Shown: positions 23,725 through 35,434 of the stretch, piece after piece
Position numbering within the stretch: the stretch's first letter is position 1
Layout: each line of letters starts with the position of its first letter
Assembly: GCA_021613535.1 (NCBI GenBank)
Contig: CP075493.1
Coordinates: 15,004,001-15,068,000, forward strand
From: Adineta vaga
Taxonomy: Eukaryota; Rotifera
DNA length: 64,000 nt
Direction: 5' to 3'
Notes under the pieces: generated by a model
What the model was told of the DNA's origin: nothing
What the model saw: the letters and a program-made list of their open reading frames with translations, nothing else
Databases searched by the model: none
Translations under genes and position numbers: made by a program

Positions 23725-25383
23725 ATGAATAATTCAACTGTTGGTATAGTGGATCTTCCTCATGAATTAATCATGAAGATTTGGAATAACCTTAGTAATA
23801 TTGATGTACTTTATTCATTTATTGGTGTTAATCATAATTTCAATCAATTGCTACATGATCAAACTTATATTCGTACTCTTCAATTAACAAAAAAAAACAT
23901 CGATCGATTTTGTTCAGTTATTTTACCTGAAATCAATCAATACATCGAATGTCTCATTCTTGAACCAATCTCAATAGAACGAATTCTTCTTTCATGTGAT
24001 TATTGTCGTTTAAATAAAATTATTTTTACACAAATTGGTAAAGATTTTATACTTCAACATTTTACCAGTGAGATTATTTCCATTCGTTAAAATGAGAATA
24101 TCGTATGTTTTTCTTTCTAGACAATTCACCTTTGATGAAGATTTTTCAAAATAATATTAAATATCTTTTTTTAACAATGAATCAAAAACAATTTCCATCA
24201 TCATTAACTACCATTGATTTAGGTAAAAACATTCTCTCACGTATTTTACATACATTTACTAATCTTCTTGAACTTGATTTCAATGAAAATCATATTGAAT
24301 ATCGTTCATTGATCTCTATTTATGGATTATCTTCAATGATTTGTTCTTCAATATCACTAATCAATTTGAATATTACTATAAAATCATTCGATGATGGCTT
24401 ATCTTTACTTGATGGTCGATTTCCTCAACTACAAAAATGATCTATTGTTATCGAGAAAATTACTACTCCATATCATTATCTATTGAAAATTTAGTAAGAA
24501 AAAACAAACAAACAAACATGATTTCTAAAGAATATTTTCTTTTTAGACGACAATATATTCTTTAAAATCTTTTTCTATTTTTTCCTATTATGATACAAAT
24601 GAATATGATCATTCAATATTACCTTTAATTAAGCGAATGATATGTCTTGAAGAATTAATTTTATCGTTAGATGTTATTCGTTCATCTACATCTATTGATG
24701 AGAATCATTTGAAAAATGAAATTGTTATTTGTTTACCTGAACTTCGAATATTTCAATTTAATATAATGACACATTGTCAATATTTGAATAATGAGATTTT
24801 TTCGACATTTAATCATTGGAAATATGGTCAAGTGAATTCTTATATAAGTTATTATCCAAATAATATTGCTCAATCACATATATTTTCACTTCCTGGTTTG
24901 AAAAATGTTATTTATCGAGTTACTTATGGTTTTCTAGGTGGTTTTTGTGAAAATATTCGAATTTTATATCTAGTTGATCATGTTTATCCATTTGAACATG
25001 AATTTTTTCTTCGTATTTCTCGTTCATTTCCATTAATTACTCATCTTACTGTTTTAAGTAATCGACTTCGAAATCATATCAATGAAAATAATGATCAAAT
25101 AGATTCTGTTGTTGAATTTCCTCATTTAACTTCTTTAAGAATTCATTATCAACGTGATATTTATTTGGAACAATTCTTAAATTATACAAAGACACATTTA
25201 CCAAATCTTCTTGATCTTACTATTTCATATAGAAATTTACTAATCGTTACAGAAAATTATCAACGGGATATAACTCGTCGTAATTGCTCGAAAGTCGAAA
25301 TTTTATCATTTACAATACGTACAGATACGGAACATTCAAATGAATTTTATTCATATTTTCCATGTTTAAAAGAACTTTTGTGA
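23725..25383 (+). CDS. F-box/LRR-like protein with a one-base frameshift
   Basis: Exons 23725-24067, 24121-24493 and 24547-25383, GT-AG introns. The F-box is at the N-terminus (IVDLPHELIMKIWNNLSNIDVLYSFIGVNHNF, residues about 9-40), followed by degenerate LRR-like segments (LTSLRIHY, LPNLLDLTIS). F-box proteins recruit substrates to SCF ubiquitin ligases. Exon 2 hits TGA at 24438-24440 right after an A5 run. In the shifted frame the exon continues with SISLSIENL up to a perfect phase-0 donor, and exon 3 continues TTIYSLKSFS. One extra base in or near the A run would give about 517 aa, like the 497-aa relative at 49880-51481. Either an assembly/homopolymer error or a pseudogene. Confidence 0.75.
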
Positions 25384-26149
25384 GAATTTTGTTTGTTTGA
25401 TGGGTGGGTGTAGAAAAATGATTCCCACATCCTTTTTTTTCCTTCGAGAGAATATATTCGACATAACGTTTGTCAAATGTAGAACAAAGATTTAAGCAAT
25501 CTCAATATTTATCTTTCAAGAAAAATTCAAATGAATGAAATTGATTTTACTCTGTAAAGCAAAGTAGATTTGCATTGTATAACAATGAATAAATATCTAT
25601 ATGATCTGTTCAAGAAACATAAGTCTATTATAAATTAAATAGAATGGATTCGTGCAGGTGAATAGTCATGTTCTGAACAGTGCAGAATTATTTGATCCAT
25701 TAGTTAAAACATGAAAATTAATGAAACCGATAAACAAATATTAGAAGGAAATAAAGTAGAATAAACTGCAAAATTCATTGATGTATCATTATGTTACTTA
25801 GTTTTCGTTTAATCTTAATATAAAATATTATGATATTTGACACATAATCTTCTTTTTCGCTTTTGAAAACACACGCTCGAAATTTTGGATCCACGTCTTT
25901 TTGCTGAATTTATTTATAGTCGGAATAATATATTTCGTACAAATTCTCTTGTTATTGTATAGGATGCCTTTTCATGTTTCCTATAATAGAAAAACTATAA
26001 AAACATTTTATAGAAACACAAAGAAATAATTTAGTTTTATGATAGACTTTTCATACTATCTAAATCCATGTTTAAATCAAGTGAATAATTTTAATGTAGG
26101 GAAAAATCGAAATAAAAGCAAAATATGCCCTAAAATACAGAAAAAAAAA
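25384..26149. other. intergenic with one hairpin
   Basis: 3' spacer; gggtgggtg / cccacatcc hairpin at 25399-25432; otherwise nothing recognised. Confidence 0.5.
25399..25432. repeat. telomere-like hairpin (family member b)
   Basis: gatgggtgggtg and cccacatcc arms around a short loop, immediately 3' of the F-box stop. Confidence 0.5.
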
Positions 26150-26761
26150 TTACATTTGCTTGAATGTTTTTTGTAGTTTTCGAAAGAGAAGAGAACTCGT
26201 AATACGATGGCGAAATACATAGCAGCACAAAGTAATACCAAGAAACACAGATAAATATACACTAGTATCAAAAGCGCGAGAAGTAGATGAGAATTTTCTA
26301 TCGCTTAAATGACAACGACCTGAAAAATCTTCAAATAAATTGTTGCTTCCATATTTCTGCTGTTTCAAATCTCCATCTTTGGTCACAATATAAGAAAAAT
26401 TTTGATGAATTGGATAGTTCACCACTATGATGTTTTTCGTGTGATCAGACGCAGCTTCATCGACTGTGTTCGTTCTTGTAGCACGTACGATTGTCATTAA
26501 TTCTGTTTTCGTACGTCTGTTGTATCTATGAAAACGGCGAGATGTTACTCTAAACCAACTAGTATTTGATGCCTGATTCAATTTTGTACTAATTTCCCCA
26601 GTTGGTTGTATTCCGCGAACAGCTAATTGAATTTTGGTTTCATTTAACGTAAAATGAGTCGAATAAATAGAGACCCATATATCGTCAGCATGAGCATTTG
26701 CAATATGTGTAATATTGCTCCAATGGAACAATGCCTCCCAAATATCTTTTAATGTAAACAT
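26150..26761 (-). CDS. orphan single-pass membrane protein (203 aa)
   Basis: Single-frame gene from Met at 26761. There is a hydrophobic segment near residues 165-183 (SVYLSVFLGITLCCYVF) followed by a basic tail, suggesting a C-terminal TM anchor. The N-terminal part is soluble and rich in Thr, Asn and Ser with possible N-glycosylation sites (SNIT, TLNET, SNTS, QNFS). No family recognised. An acceptor-like ..tttatag upstream leaves open an additional 5' exon. Confidence 0.5.
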   Translation of the reverse strand: MFTLKDIWEALFHWSNITHIANAHADDIWVSIYSTHFTLNETKIQLAVRGIQPTGEISTKLNQASNTSWFRVTSRRFHRYNRRTKTELMTIVRATRTNTVDEAASDHTKNIIVVNYPIHQNFSYIVTKDGDLKQQKYGSNNLFEDFSGRCHLSDRKFSSTSRAFDTSVYLSVFLGITLCCYVFRHRITSSLLFRKLQKTFKQM

Positions 26762-27806
26762 TCTTTTTCGACTGTTTTCCTATAAAGAAACAAAAATTTT
26801 CGATAAGAATGAATTGCAAATTATGAAAAAAGAGATGGGGACGGCTGTTTTGAACGACATTCCTCTTTGTCTATTTCAGTAACACGTGAGTTTTTTCTTC
26901 TCTACTTCCTCTTTCCTTTCATTCCGATGTTTTTCTCTTTCAGCCTCTATTACATAGTGTCTTACGATGTATACACTTCGATATTTTCCTTTTTCTCTTT
27001 GCTATTGTTTGTATTTTGTCAGGGTCGTCAAATGGAACCAAAAACACTTCTAACTGACGAATACAAATCAACAGTGAAGAAATAATTCAGAGCGTTTATA
27101 TGACATTAAAACGTGATGATTTCTTGAATGATAATGATGAAATAAAAATACAAAATATCAATAATTATATTAAGTTAATATAGTAAGAATATACATACTG
27201 GATTTCGTACGTGTGCGTACAAATTTTCTTAGTATAAACTTCACCGTTAGATTCTTATTTCGCTTTCGAATCTTAATTCAGAACAACTTTTACTACAATT
27301 AACCTTCGTCTTTTCTACAACGACTAGTTTTTACCACACAGAACTACGTCTCTAACTCTTTTCTAATAATATCTCAGAGAAATGCCGAATAGAGAGAGAT
27401 AGGAAAGTAAGAGAAACATCGAGAAAAATATAAAGAGAGAGGAAAGAAGAAATCGGTATTATAACGGGAAAAAAAGAATTTCTTACTGAAATAAACAAAG
27501 CGGACGCCATTTAAAAGGACGTTCGTCCTCTTTCTTGGCATACAAACATCTAAATCTCACAATCATAATCTCAATACAGATTCAAAATAAAGCATCTGTC
27601 AAACTAATTTGTAAGGCTTTTCAATTAACTTCGCTTTTTGTACTAGTACTGCTTATCGATAAGCAATCATGTACTAAGTGAAATTCGATCCAATATCTAC
27701 TTGTTTCGTTTACTTAGAAAAAAATAGATTTGCATAAAGAGCAGTCTATACAGAATGGTCTTTAATGTGATTCATAATCGAGATAAGTTACATTCAGACG
27801 CTACAT
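26762..27806. other. intergenic, nothing recognised
   Basis: AT-rich with purine-rich tracts around 27360-27480. The ORF at 26867-27085 is low complexity (Phe/Ser/Tyr) and not credited. Confidence 0.5.
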
Positions 27807-28082
27807 ACAGTATTGTATGTCGCTAATCCTTGTCATTTTGAATTGACTCCCGTAAATACATTCGTTGAACATTTTGTGAAAGAAAATACAACTATTGGAA
27901 TTCCACTTATACACTTACGATCGAAGGAATTCATTGATGATTTGTTAAAATCTTTAGTAAATGAAAGTGTAATTAACGTTAATGAAACATTGAGAATTAT
28001 TACACAATTTGTTCTCGATGAGAAACTTTATGTACATCCAAAATCGAAAATTATTCGTTATTTAGCACGAGAAATTGGATAA
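27807..28082 (+). CDS. isolated exon or gene fragment, unknown
   Basis: An acceptor-like ..tacag precedes an open frame of about 90 codons that reads like folded protein (IPLIHLRSKEFIDDLL, LRIITQFVLDEKLYVHP) and stops at 28080-28082. No other exon found. It lies directly left of the TIR element at 28193 and may be a truncated gene tail. Confidence 0.35.
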   Translation, partial: TVLYVANPCHFELTPVNTFVEHFVKENTTIGIPLIHLRSKEFIDDLLKSLVNESVINVNETLRIITQFVLDEKLYVHPKSKIIRYLAREIG

Positions 28083-28192
28083 GATAACAATTACTTCCAA
28101 TATATGCTTGATAGTTTAATAAAAAATATATAATGCTGCTTGTTTTGTTTTATTATTATATTTTTTTCTTCGATTGTTTTCATAATAACGAT

Positions 28193-29965
28193 ATCCCACG
28201 GAAAAATTTTTCAGCAAATACCGCGGTAATTAACCGTTTATTACTTGCGATTTTTACCGGTGATTTTGCACCGAAAAAGTCAGACCTTTTATTAGGCTTT
28301 TCTACACCGCTCGAAACCGCGGTATGTTCAAATCGCAGTTATTAACGGTTTTTGAAAAAAAAGAGTTCATCATATCGATGATATATTATTTCTGACATCT
28401 ATCTAGTAATCTGTAACCGTTCTATGTTTGTAACCTATCTACTATCTTAAGACGATACTTTAACACCTCGGTCAACTCATTAAATACCACTATCTATTTT
28501 TTTTAATTTTCCTCTGATTAGATTCGAACTTTTTACCGAGTGATTGCAATCGACTAATTCTATTGAACCATATGATGATGTTCATTCTAATATCGAATGC
28601 GATAAAAAATCTTCTCATTTAGACTGATGTGTTTAATTTACTAGTAGATCTATAAGAGTCTTATAATTCCTAATAATTTATATCTCATTTATAATTGTAT
28701 TAAATTTTCTGAGATATTCACGTTGATGATGTGCTACATGCAATATATAAAATCTTATTTATCCCTCATAGTCGTGATTATTAAACTCTAACCACAATCT
28801 ACTCGAATAAAATCATTTCTGGAGGAAAACATATATTTTTTAGGATCTTTAGTTGATGAACTACGGTATCGTGTGTTAAGACAAAGTCTAACTATTTGAA
28901 ATATTATTATAGTTCTGCCTATATGTAGATCTAAATACATCAAAACACATAAGAATATTACTCAACATACTTATCTTGATTTCATCAACTGAAAAAAAAC
29001 AGATTTGTATATTTTTATCTCTGAATTTTTACTATCTCATGAACCTACTGTTACAAATGATCGTCGCAACAAAATCTGACTGATACTCAGAGAGACAAAA
29101 TCGACAAAAGAACGACCTTCTTATGTTGGTTTTTTCCAACAAAATCTATATATATATCACATTAAAAAATATACTTTTGTATGCGTATAAATGATGTTTT
29201 TTTTCTTTCAGATAGAAAATACCCAAAAACGACGTTTGTACGTATACAAAAGTGTATTTTTTTCACGTGGTAAATATATCTTTTGTCGAAAAAACAAAAA
29301 AAGAACGTCGTTTTTCCTTGCAAAGCGCGTTTTTTTATCGATTTTGTTTGCCTGAATATCTTTAAGATGAATTAATGTCTATTTTAAGTCAATATAATAT
29401 TTGATTAATCTAACGTCTATTTGAATTTAATTTAATCATTTCTCAGCAATTTGACTTTCAGAACAAATCTTTTTATCTCAACTCATTTCATTTGTTAATA
29501 GAAAAAAAATTGAATCTAACTTCAATCAGAAATATCTTTTTTTAAATTTAACTATGATTATATGAATAGAAATTGATGTGATATATCATTATGACAAAAA
29601 TCACATAAAAAAATCTGACAATATTACTAACACGAAATTATTTCGAATGATGATATCTTCGTAAATGATGGGAAGATCGCGGTTTGTAATAAGAAGTTCG
29701 CGAAATATAATACCGTAATGTATGATGATTCTCGAATACCACAACTAATCTATGTCTTATCAAGCTTTTTCGAAACCGCGATATTTAACGGTGTGAACAT
29801 CGTGGTTTCGTTCGAGTGTACCGCGCTAAATCGATGTTGCGGTACAACACACCGCGGTCAACTGCGGTTTATTTTGCACACCGCGATCTTTCAAGACATA
29901 ACCGCAACCACTATGAAAAAACCACGTTTATCAGCGGTATCACATTAAATATTTTTCCGTGGGAT
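28193..29965. mobile_element. non-autonomous DNA element with 15-bp perfect TIRs
   Basis: atcccacggaaaaat at 28193-28207 is the exact inverse of 29951-29965. Both subterminal regions carry repeated CCGCGG / AAACCGCG motifs (28231-28350 and 29675-29940) that occur nowhere else in the window. The 1.77-kb interior has no transposase-like frame. A fold-back element is nested at 29094-29349. No unambiguous target duplication was seen (left flank ..cgat, right flank tac..). Confidence 0.68.
29094..29349. mobile_element. nested fold-back element
   Basis: gacaaaatcgacaaaagaacg (29094-29114) pairs with cg..ttatcgattttgtttg (about 29329-29349). Inner arms (atacttttgtatgcgta near 29170 and tacgtatacaaaagtgtat near 29240) pair as well, so most of the 256 bp folds on itself. 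Confidence 0.55.
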
Positions 29966-30436
29966 TACAATGGAACCTACTTCGTAATTATTTCAACGAA
30001 AGTGTCGTTGTGGGCTGAAAGAACTCGCACACTCTCAATAAATAACCTTATTGTATAATTTCAAGAGAATACATCCTATCCCGTAATGTTGTGCATTAAA
30101 GAACCTGGTGTTCCAATGTTGAGATTCGCTTGAGAACTTTTGCTGAGTCTAAAAATGTTTGCATTAAGCGCAAAATTTAATTCTCTATCGAATGATATTA
30201 TTTCTTGAGGGATGTCATCCGGAAAAGAAATCGACATTCGGCCTTCAATATTCTGTTAACTTAACTTTTACCTTTTTTCCAACTTTACTGACTTTAAACA
30301 CGTGTGCCATTAGTTTTATGTTGTCATTGCTTACAAAAGTTTTGCCGTTTCTTATCTTCATTTTTATTCATACTTCATATACTTGATGTAAAGTATCATA
30401 ACAATAAATATTCTGTAAGAAGAAACTACTATTATA
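29966..30436. other. intergenic, nothing recognised
   Basis: Promoter side of the ankyrin-ADP-ribosyltransferase gene; small ORFs are unsupported. Confidence 0.5.
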
Positions 30437-31612
30437 ATGGGTATTGGTTCATCTAAGAAAACTGGATTCAAAATTGGAGAAGCCAGCCCATTTTATTGGG
30501 CGTGCAGAGCAGGAGATATACAAACAGTTCGGAAAATGCTGCCAAATATGACTTACGAACAAGTTAATCAAGTTGAGCGCAATGGAAGCACAGCTCTTCA
30601 TGCAGCCACCTATCATGAACACTCACATATCGTTCGACTACTCTTGGAGAGTGGTTGTTCACGTACGACTCAAAATCGACATGGACTCACAGCATATCAA
30701 GAAGCATCTACAGATGAAATTCGAGCATTGTTTGATCGACCAACATCAAACAGATTTCTCGATGAGCATATGACTGACACATTTCTAGTAGTTAGTCATA
30801 CGGGCGATAACGTTGATATGGAAGATGGTATACCAGATAATTGGTTCAAAGGACATGCAACAGCAAAGACAGCTTATGAGGCACAATTCATGCATGCTAT
30901 AGCGGATTCATCCGGCCTATTAAAAAACATAGTTCAGAACCGGATAGAAGCAGAGAGTAAGAAACAACTTAGACACCTTGTGTCAAGAACAATCAATGAA
31001 GAACATGGACAACACGCATGTGCGAATCAATTATACGAAAAATTTCGTAAGGAATTGGATATACCATCTCTTCTTACCATGTATACTCTTGAAACTCCAT
31101 TGTATAGCGCTTTGCAAAATGAGGCTGATTCATTTGCAACTATGATTTATTTACATTTGTCAGAATTAAAAGATCGTGCTTATAAAGGTCGAGCATATCG
31201 TGGGGGACGAATGACAGATAATGATATTCGAGCTTATCGTTGGGCACTCCAACGACAAGAGCAAGTTCTTGAAACTCGTACAATACAATCCATGTCTTTA
31301 AATAAGTCTATTGCTCTAAGTTTCACGCAATCAATACGGAGAGGTTATGATCCCCGACATGCCGTATTATTAATCTTCGATTTTCCAGAGATCTGTCCAA
31401 CTGCGATCAATTTAAACAAAATCTCGGAAAAGTTGCCAGCATTATCAGCCTTCGAATATGAAGAAGAAGTACTTCTACTGCCATTTACTTTATTTTCTGT
31501 GAAAGAAATCAAAATTGATTCCACAAGTAGTGACTATTGTATCACACTTAGTCACAGACCCACTCCAAAAGGATCAGCCGTATCGATTGCGCACAATTTA
31601 CGGAAATCATGA
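30437..31612 (+). CDS. ankyrin-repeat NAD:arginine ADP-ribosyltransferase
   Basis: Intronless, 391 aa. The N-terminus MGIGSSKK fits N-myristoylation (Gly2, Ser6, basic residues), predicting membrane attachment. Residues about 17-98 are ankyrin-type repeats (FYWACRAGDIQTVRKML; NGSTALHAAT; HIVRLLLESG). The C-terminal half is an R-S-ExE ART domain: R255 in AYRGG, S287 in SMSLNKSIALSF, and E342/E344 in YEEEVLLLPF. It should transfer ADP-ribose from NAD+ to arginine on intracellular targets. The same ankyrin module, ending in the same DEIRALF/SEIRTLF motif, heads the DUF4139 gene at 46384. No catalytic residue is missing. ARTs are expanded in bdelloids as far as I recall; target unknown. Confidence 0.87.
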   Translation: MGIGSSKKTGFKIGEASPFYWACRAGDIQTVRKMLPNMTYEQVNQVERNGSTALHAATYHEHSHIVRLLLESGCSRTTQNRHGLTAYQEASTDEIRALFDRPTSNRFLDEHMTDTFLVVSHTGDNVDMEDGIPDNWFKGHATAKTAYEAQFMHAIADSSGLLKNIVQNRIEAESKKQLRHLVSRTINEEHGQHACANQLYEKFRKELDIPSLLTMYTLETPLYSALQNEADSFATMIYLHLSELKDRAYKGRAYRGGRMTDNDIRAYRWALQRQEQVLETRTIQSMSLNKSIALSFTQSIRRGYDPRHAVLLIFDFPEICPTAINLNKISEKLPALSAFEYEEEVLLLPFTLFSVKEIKIDSTSSDYCITLSHRPTPKGSAVSIAHNLRKS

Positions 31613-31877
31613 TATCTAATATGATAACTCGTTTTCCTTTTGAATGTATCATATTTAACTATGATATCTAGCGATTTTCTCAATGATTTGTTTTGAAGAA
31701 AATACGTGATTTTGAACCATAAATGTTGATGTATATCTGTATGAACGATTATTTGTTGATCCATATTTATTAAGAAAAGAATATATAATATTTTAAAAAA
31801 AGGAAATGGAAAGTCATAAATGTTACATATTATGAGTTCATTCGAAATTATAATGGAGTTGTATTCAGTCAATTGCA

Positions 31878-32539
31878 TTAATTTGAGGTTTTTGAATTAG
31901 ACTGACCAAAAGCATAGCAAATGCAGCAAATAAGGAATATAACATTATATTGAGCTATAAGGAGACAGTATGCAAAATTGTACAGAGACTTATGACAGTA
32001 ATCAGGTTGGTCTGGATTGTCAAACTGAACTTGACCTCGCACATTAAACACCCAAACACAACCCTAAAATAAACTGTACAAGTTGAAGAAACTGATATGC
32101 GACCTACTCACCACTATGAACCACGCGAAAAAGAGCAGTAAGAGTGGGATAGCACCACTACAAGTCCATAAGGTTGTGCCTTCACATCTGGCAGTATCTC
32201 TTGACTTATAGCAACAGAATACTCTTGATAAAATCTACGAGTATACAATAATGATGGGATACTTATTATACGTTTAAAAGATAAATATTAATAAATATTA
32301 CTAACAACAGAAATTATCACTACACAGAGAGCAAAACCAACTGCCCCAAATACAATCATATACATTGGTATCTTTGGTTGTATCGGACATTGCTTTATTC
32401 TCGTAATTCCAACAATCATTGACGCTAACGGTAAGGCTGATAACAATGGTAGAATTATGAGAACTATAGTGATCGATGTATATATTGATCGAAATTGCGA
32501 TGCCATCGATCGTGCTAATGTTCCAGTATTTCGTGTCAT
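31878..32539 (-). CDS. TMEM272-like four-TM protein
   Basis: Three exons, 32539-32306, 32234-32112 and 32063-31878, all GT-AG and phase 0; 180 aa. Four hydrophobic segments: IVLIILPLLSALPLASMIVG, YMIVFGAVGFALCVVIISV, IPLLLLFFAWFIV and FAYCLLIAQYNVIFLICCI. The stretch GCVWVFNVRGQVQF ... YCHKSLYNFAYCLL, with two Cys, matches the C-terminal pattern I know from the TMEM272 family. The family has no established activity. An in-frame upstream stretch behind an acceptor leaves a longer N-terminus possible. Confidence 0.72.
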
Positions 32540-33173
32540 TTCGATTATCTAAAAATATATTTACAAGTATTATATAGTAAGAATGTGGGTACGGTTTTAT
32601 GATGAAATTATCGGGATTGCAAGGAATTGGATAGGATCAATAACTATAACTAGAGCAGAACTGATTTCCGACTATTCATTATTGCGAAATAGGATTTGTT
32701 CTCGAGTTATTGCCTTTGACTGCTTTCACTCTTTATTCCCAAGCACATAAAAGAAGGCAGTAACGAAATTCGACAAAGCTATTAGTTTTACTTAATCTCC
32801 AAAAGCTCTACTACTTAGTAGGCACTCTGAGTCTTCTTTCGTGTGTTAAAACGTTGCTCTGAAAAGATTTGAAAATAACTATTCAATCGTTCTGCTTGTA
32901 CCACTTATAATATTATAATGTAAATATTTTTCATACATATTCAATAATTACTCACTGTTCTCGACGATTAATAGATTTTTCTCATCTAAAATAGTCAATA
33001 GATTACAATCTAAAAAGATGTACAGTCAGGAAGTGACAAAAAAAACTTTTTTTCCTATAATAGATAATTCAACGCTTTTAGCAGCTATAAAAGAAAACGT
33101 AAACAAAAGTCATTGTTATTCTTTTCGGGATAATATTGTCATTCTCACCAAATACGAGGTTCATTCGACTAGA
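32540..33173. other. intergenic, nothing recognised
   Basis: AT-rich spacer. The last ~37 bases (from 33137) begin the block duplicated at 34781. Confidence 0.5.
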
Positions 33174-33793
33174 TCAAACGATAGATGACACTTGAAAAAA
33201 ACCATCGTATACATCATAACCACTCCAGACCTCTCCACCACACCATCGAATTAAACCTTCAATGTACAGCATAACTTCTAGTATCCAATGCACCTTCTCA
33301 GACGGTGAAGATGAGCCCACAACATTTATCCACCATCGGTATGCGCCCATGAAATAATGAGCCAGAGCATGATTGCTCACTGTAGCATAGTTTGATGAAA
33401 CAACACCGTTAACGATAATTGTACCGGATGGGGTAAGAGGTGCATAGTATCCTTGTGCTTTGGTCAACTTCATACTGAGAATTTCAGCAGGAACTAGTTG
33501 ATGATTGTCAATGAACTGAACTCGATCACCCACATGAAATTTGCCAGCAAAACGAGCGGCGTTTGAGTCAAAATCAAACACAAGATGATTTGGAGACACC
33601 AGCAGAATAGACGTTGAGTTTGAAAGACGTGAACGTAATGTAATTTCGAGAAAATCGAAGAGGCCGTGTTGTTTTGCATGAATGAAAGCAATGACTGGTT
33701 CGTAAGTATGGTTTTTGTTAACAAGTGCATGATCACCGATTTGTAGATTAGACAAAGTTTTCGATGAACCATCTGCAAGTTCAATGAGACTCG
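33137..33793. repeat. near-identical duplicated block, copy 1
   Basis: About 655 bp matching 34781-35434 with only scattered substitutions over most of its length; it starts at tgtcattctcaccaaata in the 3' flank and ends within the first Hint residues. Sequence beyond both edges is dissimilar. Confidence 0.85.
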
Positions 33794-33986
33794 AGCCAGC
33801 GAAACACACAGCCGAAATCGACGATATTACACAGCTATATTGTTCACAGACATCGTCCGAAACCGAGAGGCAATTGCAAGTATGCTCAAAGCCATAGTGG
33901 TATATAGCGAAGTGATTGTAAACATAAGTGCTTTCAAGATAGAAAATTCCATGCATCATGATGATAAAGGCCAGTTGAAACGTCAT
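33174..33986 (-). CDS. secreted mini-hedgehog: short Cys peptide + Hog/Hint domain (copy 1)
   Basis: Single exon, 270 aa. A signal peptide (about 1-22) is followed by a ~38-residue region with C-x-C-x7-C-x4-C (C37, C39, C47, C52). A hedgehog-type autoprocessing domain begins at C61 (VCFAGSS). Hog features: [27 protein letters not shown]134 in [10 protein letters not shown] (the TxxH His; Thr is Ser), FHVGDRV, and [20 protein letters not shown]. The ASCY Cys of hedgehog is Asn here (SSNYA). Family knowledge: C61 would start an N-to-S acyl shift, releasing the N-terminal peptide, possibly with a C-terminal lipid. There is no hedgehog signalling domain; the peptide is the only possible cargo. 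Confidence 0.85.
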   Translation of the reverse strand: MTFQLAFIIMMHGIFYLESTYVYNHFAIYHYGFEHTCNCLSVSDDVCEQYSCVISSISAVCFAGSSLIELADGSSKTLSNLQIGDHALVNKNHTYEPVIAFIHAKQHGLFDFLEITLRSRLSNSTSILLVSPNHLVFDFDSNAARFAGKFHVGDRVQFIDNHQLVPAEILSMKLTKAQGYYAPLTPSGTIIVNGVVSSNYATVSNHALAHYFMGAYRWWINVVGSSSPSEKVHWILEVMLYIEGLIRWCGGEVWSGYDVYDGFFQVSSIV

Positions 33987-34817
33987 TTTTGAGACAAATA
34001 ATATTGAATTGCGACAGAAAATGCTAATACTTTTTGTTAGAAAAATCTTGAAAGGAAAAATAGCAACGGATCTCAGAATATATTTAACTACTAGAAACTT
34101 GAATGTTTACACCGGCGTATTTTATGATAGGATATGGTTTATGTGAGTAGAAATGTGTCTTCTCTGAATACCGAAATATAAAGGCAGAGATAGCTGACAG
34201 TCAACAGAGATGTTTCAGTAAATATCCCAAAATCAACATATGAAAAACCAAAATTCTAACTCGATGTTTTCCCTCTTTCAAAGAATTTATTACATAAAAT
34301 AGCCTGTATTGTCGATCCTCAAAAAGTATCCAAGATGCTTCGAGAATGTTTAGATGTTTTCAATTACTCTTTTCAGTTCTCGAGTGAATTTCATGACATT
34401 ATTGCTGATAAATATTCATAATAGAAAATTCTTCTTCTGAAGTTAGGTATGTGTGATAACTATCATAAAAAACTTATTAAACGTAACCACGTGAAAAGAT
34501 AACTTTGAAGGTATCAACTGCTGACTCCTTTTTTATTATATACGTTGAAAAGTAAATCTTTTTCGCGGAATATGTCACTTTAAAATCCTACATATAACAC
34601 ACTATGTTCGCGAATAGACTCCTGTTAAAAGTTTCTTCTATTAGGATTCAATCAAATATCTCACTAGACATATGGAAAACACACTTAAATATAATATACG
34701 ATATTTTATAAAAAAAACTGATTTCAGAGGGCAGAAGACATAATCTCAGAAGCATAGAAAAAAATCGAACGTTCCACTTCTGTCATTCTCACCAAATATG
34801 AGGTTCATTCGACTAGA
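33987..34817. other. spacer between the Hint copies
   Basis: AT-rich; promoter side of copy 1 and 3' flank of copy 2. No other feature. Confidence 0.5.
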
Positions 34818-35434
34818 TCAAACGATAGATGACACTTGAAAAAAACCATCGTATACATCATAACCACTCCAGACCTCTCCACCACACCATCGAATTAAAC
34901 CTTCAATGTACAGCATAACTTCTAGTATCCAATGCACCTTCTCAGACGGTGAAGATGAGCCCACAACATTTATCCACCATCGATATGCGCCCATGAAATA
35001 ATGAGCCAGAGCATGATTGCTCACTGTAGCATAGTTTGATGAAACAACACCGTTAACGATAATTGTACCGGATGGGGTAAGAGGTGCATAGTATCCCTGT
35101 GCTTTGGTCAACTTCATACTGAGAATTTCAGCAGGAACTAGTTGATGATTGTCGATGAACTGAACTCGATCACCCACATGGAATTTGCCAGCAAAACGAG
35201 CGGTGTTTGAGTCAAAATCAAACACAAGATGATTTGGAGACACCAGCAGAATAGACGTTGAGTTTGAAAGACGTGAACGTAATGTAATTTCGAGAAAATC
35301 GAAGAGACCATGTTGTTTTGCATGAATGAAAGCAATGACTGGTTCGTAGGTGTCATGTTTGTTGACTAGTACATGTTCGCCGATTTGTAGATTAGACAAA
35401 GTTTTCGATGAACCATCTGCAAGTTCGACAAGAC
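34781..35434. repeat. near-identical duplicated block, copy 2
   Basis: Partner of 33137-33793, same orientation, offset about 1.64 kb. Confidence 0.85.

Noticed and set aside
28515-28575. tRNA-like sequence on the minus strand (T-loop-like GTTCGAATC, loop with TGC)
   Set aside because: T and anticodon stems contain mismatches, the acceptor stem is not formed, and it lies within the TIR element; at best a degenerate relic.
29718-30058. Overlapping ORFs at the right end of the TIR element
   Set aside because: Produced by the CCGCGG-rich subterminal repeats; no transposase motif.
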